A stretch of DNA of 64,000 nucleotides from Leuctra nigra (lineage: Eukaryota > Arthropoda > Insecta > Plecoptera > Leuctridae): contig OW203762.1 of the NCBI GenBank assembly GCA_934045905.1, positions 52,415,411 through 52,479,410 on the forward strand, written 5' to 3'. The position numbers were made by a program, and so were the translations under genes. The notes under the pieces are model-generated. The model worked only from the letters and a program-made list of their open reading frames with translations, was not told the origin of the DNA and searched no databases. This document shows, one piece after another, positions 24,012-36,364 of the stretch (position 1 is its first letter; each line of letters opens with the position of its first letter).

Positions 24012-25460
24012 ATGCTTCTCTAGTATTTTTATTTTCATGAATGCTATTCACATAAGAAATATCGTCTACAAGCTAAGGGCTTACAAAAATCTTAATATTG
24101 TGGAGAAAATAACTCGATGCAGATACAATTAAAATAAACATGCGACATGAAGCTAATGAATGTCTGCACAAATATCATCTGGCTCCGTGCGACTGGAAGA
24201 GATGCGATAACGATGTAATGCCACGCCTCAGAGCCTCGGCATGAAGGCGGATTGATTTCAAATCGTGTTAGTGAATCATTCTCATGACGGTCGAGCTCTC
24301 CCCGGCAATCGCAGCTTTTCCATGACCGCTTTCCCGTGAGCCGACGACTAATAGGCAATATAATAATACAAATTGCATCACGATTCGCTCCGTCAGCACG
24401 AGATTAGCGCGCATCAGGATTGCGCAAGGCGTTTAGAAAGCGCGAATAATCAAAGGGTCCAAGAATGCCGATACAAAATGGTCGACGACCGTGATGGTTC
24501 TCAGTGTTCAGTAAACCGTTATCGGAGCTTTAGTGTCTGTCAGAAAGTTTCAAATATTTTCATTTTATGGTCGTGTTTTTCCCCTTTGTCAAAGAAAGTG
24601 CCGATAAAAAGTAATAATCCAATATTGAGCGTTTAGAACATTCGACACTCAAGAAAACATAATAACATTGTTTGGTATTCAATATTGAAACATAGCGTGG
24701 CGTTATAATTAGATTTCATCTTCCCGCGCGTAAGAACCTGTTTGAATGTATAATTTGAGAAGACATTTTTACAACTCATTAAATCTCAAAGTCTTAACGA
24801 ACATAACTCGATAATTATTTAAAACTTAATTCCACTGGCCAGAGTTAATTCAGTTGAGTCAATGAGTCTAAAGAGAAATCTACAATTCGTCAGTTGTAAT
24901 TTAAAACGCATTGAGAGAGAATATTCTCGTCTCTGCGCTACCGTCGAGTCAACAACAAGTGTATTACTGCCGCTCCTCGATCCGATGGAACTCGGTAGAG
25001 TCGGTATTCGACGGCAAATCGCGTGAATGGAATGAAATCAGATTGCAACACAGAGCATCGGATTACTCACTCACGTGGGGGTTTTGTTTTCAGCAAATTT
25101 GCGCATTATCTCTCGGAATTTATGGCGCCGGTGCTTCTTTGTAATTGAAACATCCCTGGCTGAATGAATCGATTCCAACAACATGTCCCATTCCTCGTCG
25201 ACTTTGCTCTATTTTTAGATATATTACACATCCCTTTTTATTATTCTTCTGTGTGTATTTTGTATGGATTATTCGCAAAATGGAAATATGATGACGCCCA
25301 GTATAAAGGGGTTTGAAACGTTTTGCAACTTTTATAAAGAACTTAAAAGCCTGCTTGAAATGTTCGGGTGTTTATTTGCCTAGCTTTTGTCTAAGCTACT
25401 CCTAGAGACATGCGTTTCGCATTATATTAAGTACCTCAGGGTATAACAGACTTTTTGCCG

Positions 25461-26376
25461 ACGCCGCTCAAAGAAAATGACGCCTATCAAGCCTGGTGGC
25501 CTGAGGCGATGCTTCAGTGGACAATTCTTGCCGCCGCTCAAAGAAAATGACGCCTATCAAGCCTGGTGGCCTGAGGCGATGCTTCAGTGGACAATTCTTG
25601 CCGCCGCTCAAAGAAAATGACGCCTATCAAGCCTGGTGGCCTGAGGCGATGCTTCAGTGGACAATTCTTGCCGCCGCTCAAAGAAAATGACGCCTATCAA
25701 GCCTGGTGGCCTGAGGCGATGCTTCAGTGGACAATTCTTGCCGCCGCTCAAAGAAAATGACGCCTATCAAGCCTGGTGGCCTGAGGCGATGCTTCAGTGG
25801 ACAATTCTTGCCGCCGCTCAAAGAAAATGACGCCTATCAAGCCTGGTGGCCTGAGGCGATGCTTCAGTGGACAATTCTTGCCGCCGCTCAAAGAAAATGA
25901 CGCCTATCAAGCCTGGTGGCCTGAGGCGATGCTTCAGTGGACAATTCTTGCCGCCGCTCAAAGAAAATGACGCCTATCAAGCCTGGTGGCCTGAGGCGAT
26001 GCTTCAGTGGACAATTCTTGCCGCCGCTCAAAGAAAATGACGCCTATCAAGCCTGGTGGCCTGAGCCGATGCTTCAGTGGACAATTCTTGCCGCCGCTCA
26101 AAGAAAATGACGCCTATCAAGCCTGGTGGCCTGAGCCGATGCTTCAGTGGACAATTCTTGCCGCCGCTCAAAGAAAATGACGCCTATCAAGCCTGGTGGC
26201 CTGAGGCGATGCTTCAGTGGACAATTCTTGCCGCCGCTCAAAGAAAATGACGCCTATCAAGCCTGGTGGCCTGAGGCGATGCTTCAGTGGACAATTCTTG
26301 CCGCCGCTCAAAGAAAATGACGCCTATCAAGCCTGGTGGCCTGAGGCGATGCTTCAGTGGACAATTCTTGCCGCCG
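25461..26376. repeat. 70-bp tandem repeat, 13 nearly identical copies
   Basis: The unit is ccgccgctcaaagaaaatga, then cgcctatcaagcctggtggc and ctgaggcgatgcttcagtgg, then acaattcttg. Copies start at 25461 and recur every 70 bases; the array ends with a partial copy (ccgccgttta). Almost every copy is identical. The exceptions are gagccgatg in two adjacent copies near 26065 and 26135, and the first copy's acgccgctca. Seventy is not a multiple of three, so frames rotate and no long open frame forms. It lies in the 23.5-kb intron between exons C and D. Confidence 0.96.
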
Positions 26377-27762
26377 TTTACCTCAAAGGCATGTTTTCTC
26401 AAGCAACAAGGGACATTGAAAGGAATGGTAGTAGTTTCTTAACGTCGGAAATTATGGCAGCAAGATGTTTCCAAAAAATACTCAAAAAATTCAGAGAAAA
26501 CTGAAATGTATAGCTTATAGTGTACTTCAACTAAGCAACGTTTCGCCTCATGGTTGTCAAAGTTTGCAAAGTTCTTCTTTTGAAGTCGTCACGGTCAAAC
26601 ACGGACACTACAATAAAGTGTGGATTCATGAAAACAAAGAAACACAACAAGTTCGAACTTTGAACTCCATGCAGCTCAGTAAACCCGTGTTGAGACTTGT
26701 GAACATGTTTTCAAGTTGGAGTCAGGATGTCAAGCGTTGGATCTACAGTTTCTTGCGAGTTTTCGGTACGACGAACGACGAGTAAATATAATCGCATAAT
26801 TCAAGTTGCAACTAAGTGCTTTGGCAGAGATAAAACGACATAGAATTCTATTGACAATTTGACGGGGAAGATATTCGCAAGTACTTCACTGAAATCTAAT
26901 CAACGTTACCCCTCTCTGTGCAGGATATGATTGGAAATATACTATTAAACACTTATGGTAACACAAATAGGGTGGAGCCGTTAATTCTTCCCCGTTTGAT
27001 ATTAAAAGTAATAATTAGAAACGCATTGAATTTTAATACAATAGCAAGGTATGTCAATTTTTAAATTTTTAAATTTGTACTATTTTATCAATGTTTCAAT
27101 TTGCAATATTTCATCAAATAATTCAATTTGCAATATTTCATGAGATGTTTAATATGCAGAAATTCAAACAATCTAAATAATTAGGAAATACAACATTTTA
27201 TGGAATTTTGATTAGATTTTACATGGTGACAGAAGTGGGATTTTAATTTTTTTAATTTGATTCGTGAAGATTTTTGCAAGAACGAGTTGCTAATTGCTAA
27301 TGAATAAAATGTATATACGTGAAGAGTTGCCAATGGAAACCCAATGGCGTGCTTATGAGAACTGCCCCGAGCTTGGAACAGGTGATTGTGTTCGTCGGCC
27401 TACAGGAAGTACAGGGCTGGTGCAAGTTGGAGTTCAGAACAGCTCCGAGCAAACTCTTAGAACAGGGCCAAGTTTGGACTTCGAACGAAACGTTTCTATC
27501 ATGATACTGAAAGAGGTTTTGAAAATTAGGGGCTATAATGCAAATTTTGACATCTCAAAAAAAATAGTTATGCCTGATTGTACAATGCCCTGATAAGTAA
27601 GATAAAGTTCACTTTAGCAAAAAAACTTGAATTGAAGAAAGATTCTCGCGGCTAATTGTGTTGGAAATGAGACTGGTTTTTCCTGATATTTCCATTTAAA
27701 TTCTTAGTAAACTAGTACCTACGTGTTGGTTTCAAAAACTGTTCAGAACGTAGATTGTGGGC

Positions 27763-27784
27763 GGGGGGGGGGGGGGGGGGGGGG
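27763..27784. repeat. 22-base G homopolymer
   Basis: An unbroken G run preceded by gtgggc, in the C-D intron. No TIRs were noticed around it, unlike the G runs at 3208-3218 and 43132-43148, which sit inside transposable elements. Confidence 0.9.
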
Positions 27785-28920
27785 AGTGGTTATTTCTTAC
27801 TCAACGCCACAGAATTCTTGAAATATAATAAAACCTTGATTCTCGAATTATTGTTTATAAAATGTGTGCTAAATTCAAAGTCAACGTCTTTACAGTGGCA
27901 GCAACAGGAGTAACATTCTTGTTGCATTTCGTGTTTATATTCAGATGAAGCATATTGTTGTTGTTAGACAAAGTCGTTGTTCAAACAGAGTTTCCTTGTT
28001 CAAGGGTTGAATTATTAGATGTTCGTGGAGAGATAATGTTATAAAACTCCCCGCCAATCAGCGGAATGGAAAACACTCGCTTTATCCTGCACTTGACACG
28101 GCTCCTCTGCACGGAGATTTGCATGTTTATTCGCGAGCAGTTGGCAGACCTGTCACGGCACTGTCTGTCGCGTTATTGCCGCGTATTATCAGTCTCTGCG
28201 GGGACATGCAGTGTGGCCAACACGGCAATCACACCGGAATAGGGTGATAGTCGAAGTAGGCGGGGGGTTGACAACAGGCGAAATGGCGTCAGGCTGAGTG
28301 TTAAATAAGCCAACCCCCGGATAATTGGCATGCAGCAGGTCATAGTCGCAATCGACAAAGACCAAGCACAGACACAAAGAACGTAATTACAGATTCACAC
28401 AGACTTTAACTGTTTGGCGCATGTTTATTTTCAATGGACATGTGATAAAAAGTTGGCAATACTGTTCTATTTTTATTTACGTAGACTGTGATTCTTCGTG
28501 TAATGTATTTGTATATTTTGTAAGTTCAGTGAAGAGTGTTGCTCAATAGAACAATGTATGAAATGCATCTATAGGAATCGCTCTCTTTTATGTTATGGAG
28601 GGAAATATTTGCATTCTTTTCACTGGCTACAGATTGCCATTGGCTTTGACATTTTAGAGCATACACTTGAGAAATCAAATCATCTGGCGAACCATTGAAA
28701 TGTAATCTCTGCGCACTCAAGTTCTCTCGGCCGGTTGTTTGACTTTGACGCCTCGCACTCGTGGCAAGGTGTCGGATAGTCTCAAGAACTAGGCGTCGAC
28801 CGCAACCTTAGAGCGCGAACTTGAGAATGTTGCTCTTCAAGAAGCCAACATTTCTCTACAAACATTTATGTAACTTTCTCCTCCCTGAGAGCTAGCATAT
28901 GCAGAGCATGCAGAGTAATT

Positions 28921-28934
28921 GTTGCCATAGCAAC
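28921..28934. promoter_or_regulatory. Perfect RFX-type X-box motif
   Basis: gttgccatagcaac fits the palindromic X-box consensus (RYYNYYATRRNRAC) recognised by RFX factors, which control ciliary genes in animals. It lies deep in the C-D intron with no visible promoter or transcript near it. One 14-base match in 64 kb can be chance; function is not shown. Confidence 0.35.
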
Positions 28935-31900
28935 CCATTTTAAGGTATATGAGATAAACAAATCTGACAGCTGCCATACTGTACTCAAATTTAGAGTGAT
29001 TTATTACACAAGACAAATTGTTAAGAATGTACTAGATACCCAGTTAAATACTCATGTGAGAAAAGTGATTGACCTATTGTTTGTATCCTGGAAACATTTG
29101 CCCTCCTCAAGTGCTAATGTGACGTCACGTGCCTATACAGTCACGTGGTCGTTTGAAAAGTTTCATCAGCGCAAAGAACACAAAAACCTAACAACATTCT
29201 GTATCTTTGTGTATCTCTTGTAGTTTGATATATTTTACTCCCACTCCACAATTCGTCTCAGTACAACAATTAATGACTCCAAGAATTGTGGAAAACGGCT
29301 CTTAGAAAGCATTTGTTATTCCTTCTCGGATTTTCTCTTGTTGTAGTATTATTTATTTGCTCTTTCTCCAGGTTTCCACTGCTAAGTATGACATCCACGT
29401 TGTGACAAATGCGAGCAGGATCGCATTTCCCTCCATCGATCAAAGAACTAAGCATTTCTTACGGGATTTCTCTCCACTATACATCCATCCAGATTACAGT
29501 GAAGTGATGCTCTGCAAAACCTCGGCTCTGTCTCTTGTTCAACATTAGAATCAATAGCTATTCATTAAAAAGTTTTTTTTATCCTTACAAAAACGAAAAC
29601 AACAACAACTAACATTGAATAAACAAGTTTTCTATAGTTTCATAGTACATTAATTCAATCCTATGAGTAATAGCTACTTCATAAAAACTCTACTTTACAA
29701 CAAGGAAATATATTTGGTTTCAACTTGCTCAAGATGTCAATTATAAAGCAACGACTCTATACACACTGATTTTCATTCTCAAGTTCTGACGTCACAATTT
29801 ATTCAGTGTCCTGTATTTTAATCAACTTGCAATCAAACTACATCGTTTGAATGATGACGTCGCCTCTGATTAAATTGAACAGGATTCTAAATCAGCGCCC
29901 TCTAGGAAGTGGATGAAATGTATGAACCTACAGGTGAGGTATGCAGGTGTATATCATTTTAATTACTTCAGTGAATTAACTTTGAATCTAATTTGAACTG
30001 ACGTATTACAACAGACAGAGCTATAACCTCTGTTAACAATGCGGCCGCAACTGGAAATGGTACTAGCTTCGGTTTTACTCCAACTCGAGTATGGAAACTG
30101 TGTTCTTTTCGCTAGGCAAATAAAATGATTTCACTTCTCAGGGTAACTTCATATTGAAACCTGGGTCGTGAATGCCGAGGAGAGTCGAGATAGGGTATGA
30201 ATGAAATGGCTCCAATTTGTCAGTTTTTCATCGCGTAACTAGTTCGTGTGTTCGCTCACGCGAGCGCTAGAGCAAGCTCGATGACGTTTTCATTCTCTAC
30301 AGTGTCATAACCAAACAGGTCCAATCCATCCAGCCGCACACATTTCTCATTTAAAACGTGTTCAGACGAACGGGCCGCGTATTGGCGGATGTTTCAAACA
30401 AACCTCGTTATCCGAGGGGAGTAAGTAGACGTGTCACGATCCGTATGCCGTGTCGTTGTCTTATTGCCGTCATCGCCGTGTCTGCTTCCAACATGGAGGC
30501 CGAGCGGGAGGGAGAAGAGAATGTAATATACATAGCGCGCTCGGGTTGAGAACAGAAACAAACATAGCAACTCTGTCATGTTTCATGCAAAGAAAAGGAA
30601 TGGAGCAAATATTTCAAGACGCTCGTTATTACTTTTGATTGCTCAGTTTTGAACATCTTTGTGCGTTACTTTGTGTTATTTACTTTCATCCTATTCAGTC
30701 AAGGGCAGAGGCTGGTATTTGTATTGTTACTTGTTACTACATTATAATTGCTGCTTCTGTTTCATACACATATTTGCATCACTGTTTAACATGAAATATT
30801 AGATTTAAAAAGCTTTCACGAATTCCCCAAATTCTTTTCTGAGTAAGTAATATCTGCGTACCAAAAAAGAATGTACCTTGGAATTCCAGCCTTAACGACA
30901 GAGCATTCTTCCTGAACAAAGCATTTGAAGGGCAGTATTGCGTAACAATCGCGTACAATCCTGACTCAGGACAAGTCGAGTAGATGCAATGTGACCGCTA
31001 CGGTATTTTACAATTTCGAGATTTTAATTACGCGGAGAATTCGTTTTGTGTTATCTTCTCGATGTGACTTCTCAGCGAGTGGAAGTAGGAAAACCCTTGA
31101 AGGACCGAGATGAAGCGACGCGAGATGCTGCTAGAATTCAATGGACCAGCCGTGAAGAATAATATTATATCTGACATTAAAGCTGGAATTCATATATTTC
31201 CAAGCCGTCGCCCACGGTTGCAACTCGAAATATAATATTTTTCGAAGAGTCACGTCGAATAGCAGACATTTTATCGGCTTATTCGGTGACCCCGCAAACT
31301 CATCCATATTCAGACAGCGAGGAATTTGTCAACGCCGCGCGGATGTGTGACGTCAGAGGGATATATCTAATCGGGGCTGAAATCCGTTAGGCCCTGGGCG
31401 AGATGTCATTGGTTTGAGTTGGTGATTGATTGCTCGCTTTATGGCTAGAAGCACGCGTTTCACACATTATTCCGAGATTTCTTCTGCTGAGTTCTTTCCC
31501 TGTAACAACACTCAGCCCTGAATACCAAATCTGACCACACTGCTGAACCTGGTCACTTATTACATTTCTACAACTTCATTGTTTCTACCTCGGTACAATT
31601 GTGTCGTAGGAATCACAGTGATTAAAATATTGGCGTGTTTCTTTTCCTTTTATCCCCCGCATTGGTGAACACTGAACACGAAGGCTTGAGTCGAGTGAAA
31701 TCACCTATCTACATTAAAATCTTTTAAATGATGTATTTTTCCAATTTTTAACAAATCGTCCTTGGGAATATTCAGTGATTTCAACTTGTTTCCAAGAAGG
31801 TAACATTTGGTTGCACGACAGGGTGCGATTGCGACAATACAGTGTTGCAAGTTCGTTCAATGATCTTCATGTAGCTTAGCCTTTCATGACAAGAACATTT

Positions 31901-31954
31901 TTCTCTGTAAAGAGTTACCAAATACTATTTGATACTTTACAAGGCTCAAAACAC

Positions 31955-32085
31955 ACAGCGACGCAAGTTGGCTCAGGCTGGGGAACCGGTTCGATTCCCG
32001 TGACCTTTAATCTTGATTGAGATTTTTCTTGGTTTTCCTCAGTCGAAAATAAAGTGCAGGAAATGCCATTGATAGGCCAAAAATA
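31955..32085 (+). mobile_element. tRNA-derived SINE fragment
   Basis: The sequence contains a good polymerase III B box (ggttcgattcc at about 31988), preceded by ttggctcaggctgg, which can serve as a diverged A box. It is followed by gagatttttcttggttttcc, a body segment seen in many insect tRNA-derived SINEs. It merges on the right into the CACTCCGTG element remnant. It is too diverged to be a tRNA gene. Confidence 0.55.
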
Positions 32086-32533
32086 CCCTTCTATAATATC
32101 ACCAAATTAACAGTACTGCAAAAATATGTATGAGCCCACTTCCAATTGTTATTTAATTCTTCCATCCTTATATTACTTATCTATTACACCATGAAATCTT
32201 TCTTCTATCGCCATTGACAAAACTATAAAATAGCCATTACTAAAAGTAGCTTGATTCATAGATTCTGGCTCTAATGGAAACAGGAAATGTATGTACCTAC
32301 TTGTAAATTTCTTTCCACTTTTAGGATAGAATGATGTCTTTAAAAAAACGATGCGCTAAGTCCTTTTGTAAAGTATTTCTCGGTGTTTATTCTTTTATTT
32401 CAAAAATACGATTAAATATTTGGAAATGTCATTGACTTGGCTCCTTTTTTGATATCACTCCTTTTCGGTGTTGATTTTTTTTAAAGTAAAGAGACTTGGC
32501 TGCCTTTTTTACACGGAGTGTTTTTTTTCTGGG
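32080..32533. mobile_element. CACTCCGTG-type MITE, right part
   Basis: It is a direct, slightly diverged copy of 36985-37402 (shared aacagtactgcaa, tgagcccacttccaattgtt, catgaaatctttcttct, ttggaaatgtcattgacttg). It ends in tttacacggagtg followed by ttttttttctggga, the complete terminus. No left terminus is seen, so the copy is truncated near 32080 where it meets the SINE fragment. Confidence 0.8.
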
Positions 32534-34168
32534 ATTTTTCTTTCCTTACGCATTAGTTTCATAAACATAGAACTAAGCACAATATGTTAAGTATGGAAAA
32601 TCTTGGTTACAATATCCAAATTCTAGCCAACATACCAGCGGAGATTCTCCTGTGAAATACCACTGACGAACTGCAGGGAAAAAGCGCCTCTCTTCATTTC
32701 ATCGGTCACGTGGCCAAAAGAAAACTGGTCGGAACCATGGTGGGTCGGAACTTCGCAATATGTAAAGCACAGACCCAAGAATGTGTTTTCAAAGAAAATG
32801 AAGGAGAAAAATTGCCGTCTTACATTCGTAGCTAAATTCTCCTCTCTCATAAGTTTTTGTTTCTTTTCTAATATTCCTGAACCTCAACTAAAATGTATAA
32901 CAAAATTCGTTCGTATTGCCACGTGAATATAATTAATATGCTATTAATTCTACTCTATTATTGCTATTAAGGGGGTTCCAGGGTTTTGGCATAGGAATGA
33001 GAATTTGCTGTAATTCACACCAAAGATTAATGAAACCATATTACATACAACTAGCAACAAATATTTGCCCCTTACGGTATCATATAATTAGATATTCTTG
33101 ATTAAAGATCCCTTTTTCCCCCATAAGATAACACAGGGAGACATGAAATCGTCCCGGAAAATTGGCTTTAAATTGCTCCTAAAACCGCAAGAGGAATGAC
33201 AAATGATTGAAAATAGTCTCAAATTAAAGATAATAATTTTTAGAATAAGACTGCCGTTTGAAAATATGGGGTCACGGGCCAAATAAGAAAGAAAATGTGT
33301 ACAATGTGTGAAATTTACCATAAATCTGGCAACATTGCACTACAAATATGAATTATTTTGGGATAGTTCAATTGGAACTTCAATTAAAAACATATAATTG
33401 GAGCGTAAGGTAAGATATAATTGTGTTATGCTCTTGTTTGAAGTATTATTTCATCAGAGATTTGTATGAATTACGGCGAATTCTAAGCACCTTGGCTGGC
33501 TGGAGCAGTGGGACCACTTTAATCGCTCTTCTACTAAATTGTTTGTAAAATAATTTCCGTACGATCAGAACTTGTAATTATAAATGTTTATACTATTTTA
33601 TAAAATAGATAGAGTATAAACCATACCTTGAGAGAGCATTATGTACTGCAATCAATAAGATGCGCTGCGTGGAATATTTCCAACAGATCTCATTCAATTC
33701 TCATTAAACTTCGTGTCTTGCTATGGTTGGACGCAATAACGCCAGCCAGCCATTGTGCTTTGAAGTGAAACTGCGTCTCTCTCTACACAGTCGATATTAG
33801 CTCGGATATTGCCGACTGATGTTTACGACAAACCAAGTGGCACATAAAGCATCACTAAGTTCACTGCATACTCAAACAATAATACATGATATTTATACAC
33901 CTACATCAAGCGGAGACTTGGAAGTTAATGAAATCTGACTGCAATCTCTCTTGTTATATTTTAATACTTATCTTTATTACGTGTCACTATATTACGTAAT
34001 TTTCATGAAATATATTGCTTTCAACACCAAATGGGGACTTTCACATGGAATTTCATCATGACCATATTTTCATACACGAGGTAATATATCAAGATGTTCA
34101 ACTGAGCGAGGGAGAACTCAGACTGTCGGATTCATAAGAATATTATAATATGTTCGATGCGACCACGC

Positions 34169-34195
34169 GGGGGGGGGGGGGGGGGGGGGGGGGGG
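34169..34195. repeat. 27-base G homopolymer
   Basis: An unbroken G run follows accacgc. A similar 22-base run is at 27763-27784. The length read from an assembly is unreliable for such tracts. Confidence 0.9.
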
Positions 34196-34787
34196 CAGAG
34201 TTCAGCTTGTGAATGATATGGTTCGTGATAGTGCTGCTTTTGATCTGTTTTACAGGGTTTTGCTGTAATGAAACTTGTCAGTGAACATCTACAAAATCAA
34301 ACGCGACTAGTGATCAATGAATATTTTATAGAAACATTGCTGGAATGTTTGTTTAACGTCAGCACAATAGTTCTAAATCATTAGAGTAATGACCGCCGCT
34401 GCGCTCACTATTCTAATGGTAATGATTGATTAACTACTTTTGATCTTTTATTCTCGCTCATTACCGCTACATGGCGTCAAATTTACATTTGGCTTTCATC
34501 CGAGATATTTTTATTTGGCGCAGCTAACATTAACCAAGTGTGTGAATAACAATAGTAGGTATATAGGAAAGAATGAAAAGTTATGCTTTGCTTTGATATG
34601 TTGCTCGAAATTACAGAGAGAATGCTACAATTTCTAGCTTTTTTTCGAGTTGAGCCGCATGCAAAAATGTTGGACTACGCGTAATCAAGGAAAATGTTTT
34701 GTTATTTCAATGAAAATTTAGCTGAATCCATTGTGCTGTGGCGCAATTCCGAATGGTAAACGAGAATAGGTGTACAGCCGTGAAATC

Positions 34788-34925
34788 TAGTGGTGGTGCT
34801 CCAAGTCGTACGGCGCGCACACTCTCATATAAAAAGGCTGGAGGAACCTACGTTTATTGTAAGAATCTACCAAATTTGGGAACAATAGGTTACGCCGTCT
34901 GCGAGCTAGAGAGAATTGAATATTT
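34788..34925 (+). repeat. Internally deleted copy of the ETS/CRE-motif repeat family
   Basis: It begins agtggtggtgctccaagtcg, similar to the terminus at 35139, and jumps to taccaaatttgggaacaata and tctgcgagctagag, which lie near 35349-35390 in the longer copy. The part between is missing. Confidence 0.5.
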
Positions 34926-35138
34926 TTTACAAAAATCTTTTGTTGTAAGTTCAGTACCTATTTAAAAAGTACGTTTGTAATTCATTTAAAACATTGCTCT
35001 TCAAGAAAAAATAATAGCAAATAGAGAAAATAGTTTGATGTACCTCTCGAGGTTGGTTCTAAATAAAAAGATTTTTCACAATGCATAATAGAAATTTCAG
35101 TAGAATATATTATAGATCGACAGTTTGCTCCAATATCA

Positions 35139-36364
35139 AGTGGAGCGGTCGCTCCACCCAGCCAAGTCGTACTATACACTCACAGTCACTCAACATACCG
35201 TAAATGCCTAATAAACTGAGGAGCAGACCAAACACTTTTACTGTAAGCAACAACATGGCATTTTCGGCCTACTGGATCTTAAAATTGGAAAATCTCACAT
35301 TGTTGTGAAATGTCTTAATTTCGAGCTATGGCCCACCCCACCCCATATACCAAATTTGGGAACAACAGGTTTTGCCATTTGCGAGCTAGAGGGCCATGAA
35401 AACAGTGAAATTATACCCCTTCTTAAAGCTATCTGATGATGATGATTCAGATATCAGGAAACATTGTTGACAGGGCCACAGCCTAAACGGCTGAACCGAT
35501 CGACCTGAAACTTTTACCACATATGCACTTTTGGCGTCTGATGATACCTTGCCTCTTGTGATTTTTTGTGCCGCCATTTTTAAACCGGAAGTGACGTCAT
35601 AACTCAAAAACGTCTGGACCGATTAGAACGAAATTAGCGCCATTCGATTTAGATGGTCATCTATATGAAGTATCAATAAAAAAAATATTATTTTCTTATT
35701 TTCTAAACCGGAAGTGACGTCATAAATACGCAATATTTAACTTATTTCAACAAATTATACTTAAAATACATACATAATTAACTTACATTGTAACATAGAC
35801 AATACAATTTATATATTCAAGGTAGCAGTGTTCTCGGCCGCCATTCCTGAAACCGGAAGTGACGTCATATATCTAAAACGCCTGTACCGATTGCAACTGA
35901 ACTAGCTCCTGCGTATTCATTCTGCTATTTATTTGAAAAATCAATTGTGAAAAATGAATAAATAAATTAATGGTACCGGAAATGGCGGCAGGAACCACTA
36001 AATGAAACCGGAAGTGACGTCATATATTACAAACGGCATGACCGATTTTACAGAAATATAGGGATTAGGAATTCAGATGGTCGTTCATGAAGGTATCAAC
36101 TAGATAAAACTAGATTGTTTTCTTATTACCTATACCGGAATTCGGCCGCTATTTCAAAACCGGAAGAGACGTCATGTATCGAAAACGGCTGGATCGATTA
36201 TAACGAAACTTAAGCTATTCTTCTTGGATAATCATTTTCATCTTATACCAAACGCAACTTTTCATAGTAACCAAATCGGTTGAGGCGTATTTTTTTAAAG
36301 AAATTAGTTCCTGCTCGGACATGTGCTACAAGCTGTATGAATAAACTAACAAAAGAAGTGATAT
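35139..36364 (+). repeat. Dispersed repeat with five CCGGAAGTGACGTCAT modules (copy 1)
   Basis: The element begins with the small palindrome agtggagcggtcgctccac and continues ccagccaagtcgtactatac. It includes aaatttgggaacaacaggtt and then five loosely tandem modules. Each module has accggaagtgacgtcat (about 35584, 35708, 35853, 36008; 36160 as accggaagagacgtcat), followed by text like aaacg.ctggaccgatta.aacgaa. Module spacing is 124 to 155 bases. It ends at gtgatatccc, exactly where the CACTCCGTG element begins. An inverted, diverged copy lies at 56368-57348. No open frame is evident. Confidence 0.8.

Noticed and set aside
25461..26376. CRISPR-like array
   Set aside because: The direct repeats are contiguous with no unique spacers, and the context is an animal intron. 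The same holds for all other arrays in the window.
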